Of a stretch of 64,000 nucleotides of DNA, positions 62,841 to 64,000 are shown piece after piece (positions within the stretch are counted from its first letter, which is position 1; each line of letters begins with the position of its first letter). The translations under genes were made by a program, and so were the position numbers. The notes beneath the pieces were generated by a model. It saw only the letters and a program-made list of their open reading frames with translations, did not search any database and was not told the DNA's origin. The stretch is from a bacterium (GTDB lineage Bacteria; Pseudomonadota; Gammaproteobacteria; Burkholderiales; Burkholderiaceae_C): the NCBI GenBank assembly GCA_030824555.1, contig JAVBXK010000018.1:1-64000 (forward strand), given 5' to 3'.

Positions 62841-63040
62841 GTCTGTGGATAACCGGGGGATGGATAGCCGGAAACGGTGGACAAACCGACTGAAACCGCT
62901 CCCATGCTGTCAAGCTTGCATCCACAAATAAAAAAGCCGCCTTGAACAAGGCGGCTCTTGATTGACGCGGCGGCTGTGCTTTTCACAGCAACCCGGACAG
63001 ATTGCCACACCAGGCGGTGCCGCCGGTCAGTTCGATGTGA
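62841..63040. other. Spacer between rplI and dnaB
   Basis: About 200 bp with the rplI terminator and, presumably, the dnaB promoter. No gene is visible. Confidence 0.5.
62926..62956 (-). terminator. Intrinsic terminator of the ribosomal protein operon
   Basis: On the minus strand, GCCGCCTT, loop GTTC, AAGGCGGC, then TTTTTTATTT. It lies about 85 bp past the rplI stop. Confidence 0.9.
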
Positions 63041-63493
63041 TCAGGCGGTCTCGCCCAGCACGTTGACGTTGACGTCCACGTGCACATCGGTGTGCAGTGA
63101 CAACGCCACGGTGTACTCGCCCACGGCCTTCAGAGGGCCATTGGGCATGCGAACCTGTGCTTTGACAACGGTGTGGCCCATTTTGACCAGTTCGTCGGCA
63201 ATGTCGTGGTTGGTGACCGAGCCGAACAGGCGACCGTCAACGCCAGCCTTCTGGCTGATCTTGACGATGATGCCTGCCAGCTTGGCGCCCAGCGCTTCGG
63301 CTTCGGCGTGCTTGGCAGCTGCGGCTTTTTCGAGGTCGGCACGGCGTGCTTCGAACTCGGCAATGGCAGCTTGTGTGGCACGGCGTGCACGGCCAGCGGG
63401 GATCAGGAAGTTACGTGCGTAACCGTCTTTGACCTTGACGACATCACCCAGGGAACCCAGGTTGACAACTTTTTCAAGAAGGATGATTTGCAT
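63041..63493 (-). CDS. rplI: 50S ribosomal protein L9
   Basis: 150 residues. The N-terminal rRNA-binding domain [20 protein letters not shown], then [20 protein letters not shown], a connecting helix and the C-terminal domain ([20 protein letters not shown]). It follows rpsR by 11 bp. Confidence 0.98.
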   Translation of the reverse strand: MQIILLEKVVNLGSLGDVVKVKDGYARNFLIPAGRARRATQAAIAEFEARRADLEKAAAAKHAEAEALGAKLAGIIVKISQKAGVDGRLFGSVTNHDIADELVKMGHTVVKAQVRMPNGPLKAVGEYTVALSLHTDVHVDVNVNVLGETA

Positions 63494-63504
63494 GGTGTGT
63501 CTCC

Positions 63505-63786
63505 TCAGGCGCGGTGCTGGTCAGAGTAAGGCAACATGGCCAGGAAGCGTGCGCGCTTGATGGCTGTGTTGACTTGGCGCTGATAAATGGCACGTGTGCC
63601 AGTCAGGCGTGCGGGGATGATCTTGCCGTTTTCGGCAATGAAATCGCGCAGTGTGTCGATGTCTTTGTAGTCAACTTCTTCGACATTGGCGACGGTGAAA
63701 CGGCAGTAACGCTTGCGCTTGAACAGCAGCGACTGGGTGTTGCGCTTGGGGCGCTTGTCTTTATTGAAACGCTTGGGTGCAGCCAT
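63505..63786 (-). CDS. rpsR: 30S ribosomal protein S18
   Basis: 93 residues with the S18 core: [40 protein letters not shown] and [20 protein letters not shown]. The N-terminal Lys/Arg-rich part is typical. It lies 12 bp after priB. Confidence 0.98.
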   Translation of the reverse strand: MAAPKRFNKDKRPKRNTQSLLFKRKRYCRFTVANVEEVDYKDIDTLRDFIAENGKIIPARLTGTRAIYQRQVNTAIKRARFLAMLPYSDQHRA

Positions 63787-63798
63787 GATGGGCCTTCC

Positions 63799-64000
63799 TT
63801 AAATGCTTTGAATGTCCTGAATATGAAACACAACGCCTTTACCGTTGCGAGACAACCCCAGAAATCCCGTGAAAACCCATTTGGCATCCAGACTGGTTTG
63901 GGCCAGTGTTTCTGCCAGCGTGCCAAATGCAACCGCCCTGAGGCTGAGTTTGACTTGGCGTTGGGTGCCGGTGTCGGTGACTTCAGATTCGTGGTCTAGC
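63799..64000 (-). CDS. priB: Primosomal replication protein N, partial
   Basis: The C-terminal 66 residues are visible (LDHESEVTDTGTQRQVKLSL, AFGTLAETLAQTSLDAKWV, GFLGLSRNGKGVVFHIQDIQ); the N-terminus is beyond the right edge. The OB-fold end and the position between (outside) rpsF and rpsR identify PriB, a PriA partner for replication restart. Confidence 0.88.
   Translation of the reverse strand, partial: LDHESEVTDTGTQRQVKLSLRAVAFGTLAETLAQTSLDAKWVFTGFLGLSRNGKGVVFHIQDIQSI

Noticed and set aside
63801-63850. A repeat-like block (GCCTTTACCGTTGCG) at the end of priB
   Set aside because: It lies in a conserved PriB coding stretch and lacks the second block and AT-rich flanks; likely coincidence.
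1-64000. tRNA, rRNA, IS element or prophage genes
   Set aside because: I looked for T-loop-like GTTCGA segments with flanking stems, transposase motifs and phage structural genes and found none that hold together.

Overview
The window is high-GC chromosomal DNA from a betaproteobacterium, most likely Burkholderiales and close to Comamonadaceae. The basis is gene content and order: alaA-hom-thrC-moeA-moaD-moaE next to clpB, priB-rpsR-rplI-dnaB, zapA followed by 6S RNA, and an SWIB protein with a histone-H1-like tail. I see no insertion sequence, prophage, CRISPR array, tRNA or rRNA gene. Genus-level identity is inference from memory of these families; no search was run.

Layout. (1) 1-9973: a surface polysaccharide locus in two divergent arms. 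The minus arm holds a flippase, a Wzy/WaaL-type polymerase or ligase and a GT2 transferase cut by the window edge; the first two are visibly AT-richer than the rest. The plus arm holds an SDR epimerase, a GT2 transferase, a Gfo/Idh/MocA oxidoreductase, ManC (GDP-mannose) and a WecB/TagA/CpsF transferase fused to a STAS domain. (2) 9992-25981 minus: one long cobalamin operon behind a B12 riboswitch: btuB, cobB, a second corrinoid-binding protein, cobU, btuF, btuC, btuD, cobO, bluB, bioB, cbiB, cobD, cobS, cobC, cobQ. It covers uptake, amidation, adenosylation, lower-ligand synthesis and nucleotide-loop assembly, but no corrin-ring genes. (3) 26037-29107: a zapB-like gene, zapA, 6S RNA, a TauE/SafE permease, rraA and the SWIB protein. 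(4) 29222-34946: phenylalanine/tyrosine catabolism (hpd, phhB, phhA), an SDR, a ThDP enzyme and a divergent Lrp/AsnC regulator. (5) 35062-41982: an ATP-grasp protein, a secreted unknown, an MFS carrier, an exported amidohydrolase, an aldehyde dehydrogenase, a thioesterase and a micro-ORF. (6) 42093-49247: clpB, a small membrane protein, a hybrid histidine kinase and a GNAT protein. (7) 49290-56986: moaE, moaD, moeA, mobB, then thrC, hom, alaA and an Mth938-like protein. (8) 57213-64000: bcp, a PIN-PhoH ATPase, a YpfJ-like peptidase, an unknown, dnaB, rplI, rpsR and the end of priB.

The most unusual signal is a degenerate AT-rich repeat of about 50-55 bp. Its core is a GCCTTTACCGCTTGAT-like block, about 12-16 variable bases, then a TTTGCTAT-like block. 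I aligned thirteen copies by eye between 11.5 and 61 kb, in both orientations. Some are intergenic. Others lie in frame inside genes (cobU, cobB, the aldehyde dehydrogenase) or supply gene ends and signal peptides (btuF, cobQ, the amidohydrolase, the GNAT gene, the ThDP enzyme). This resembles the behaviour of Rickettsia palindromic elements. A second element is a foldback of about 170 bp between hom and thrC, with an apparently internally deleted relative just after thrC.
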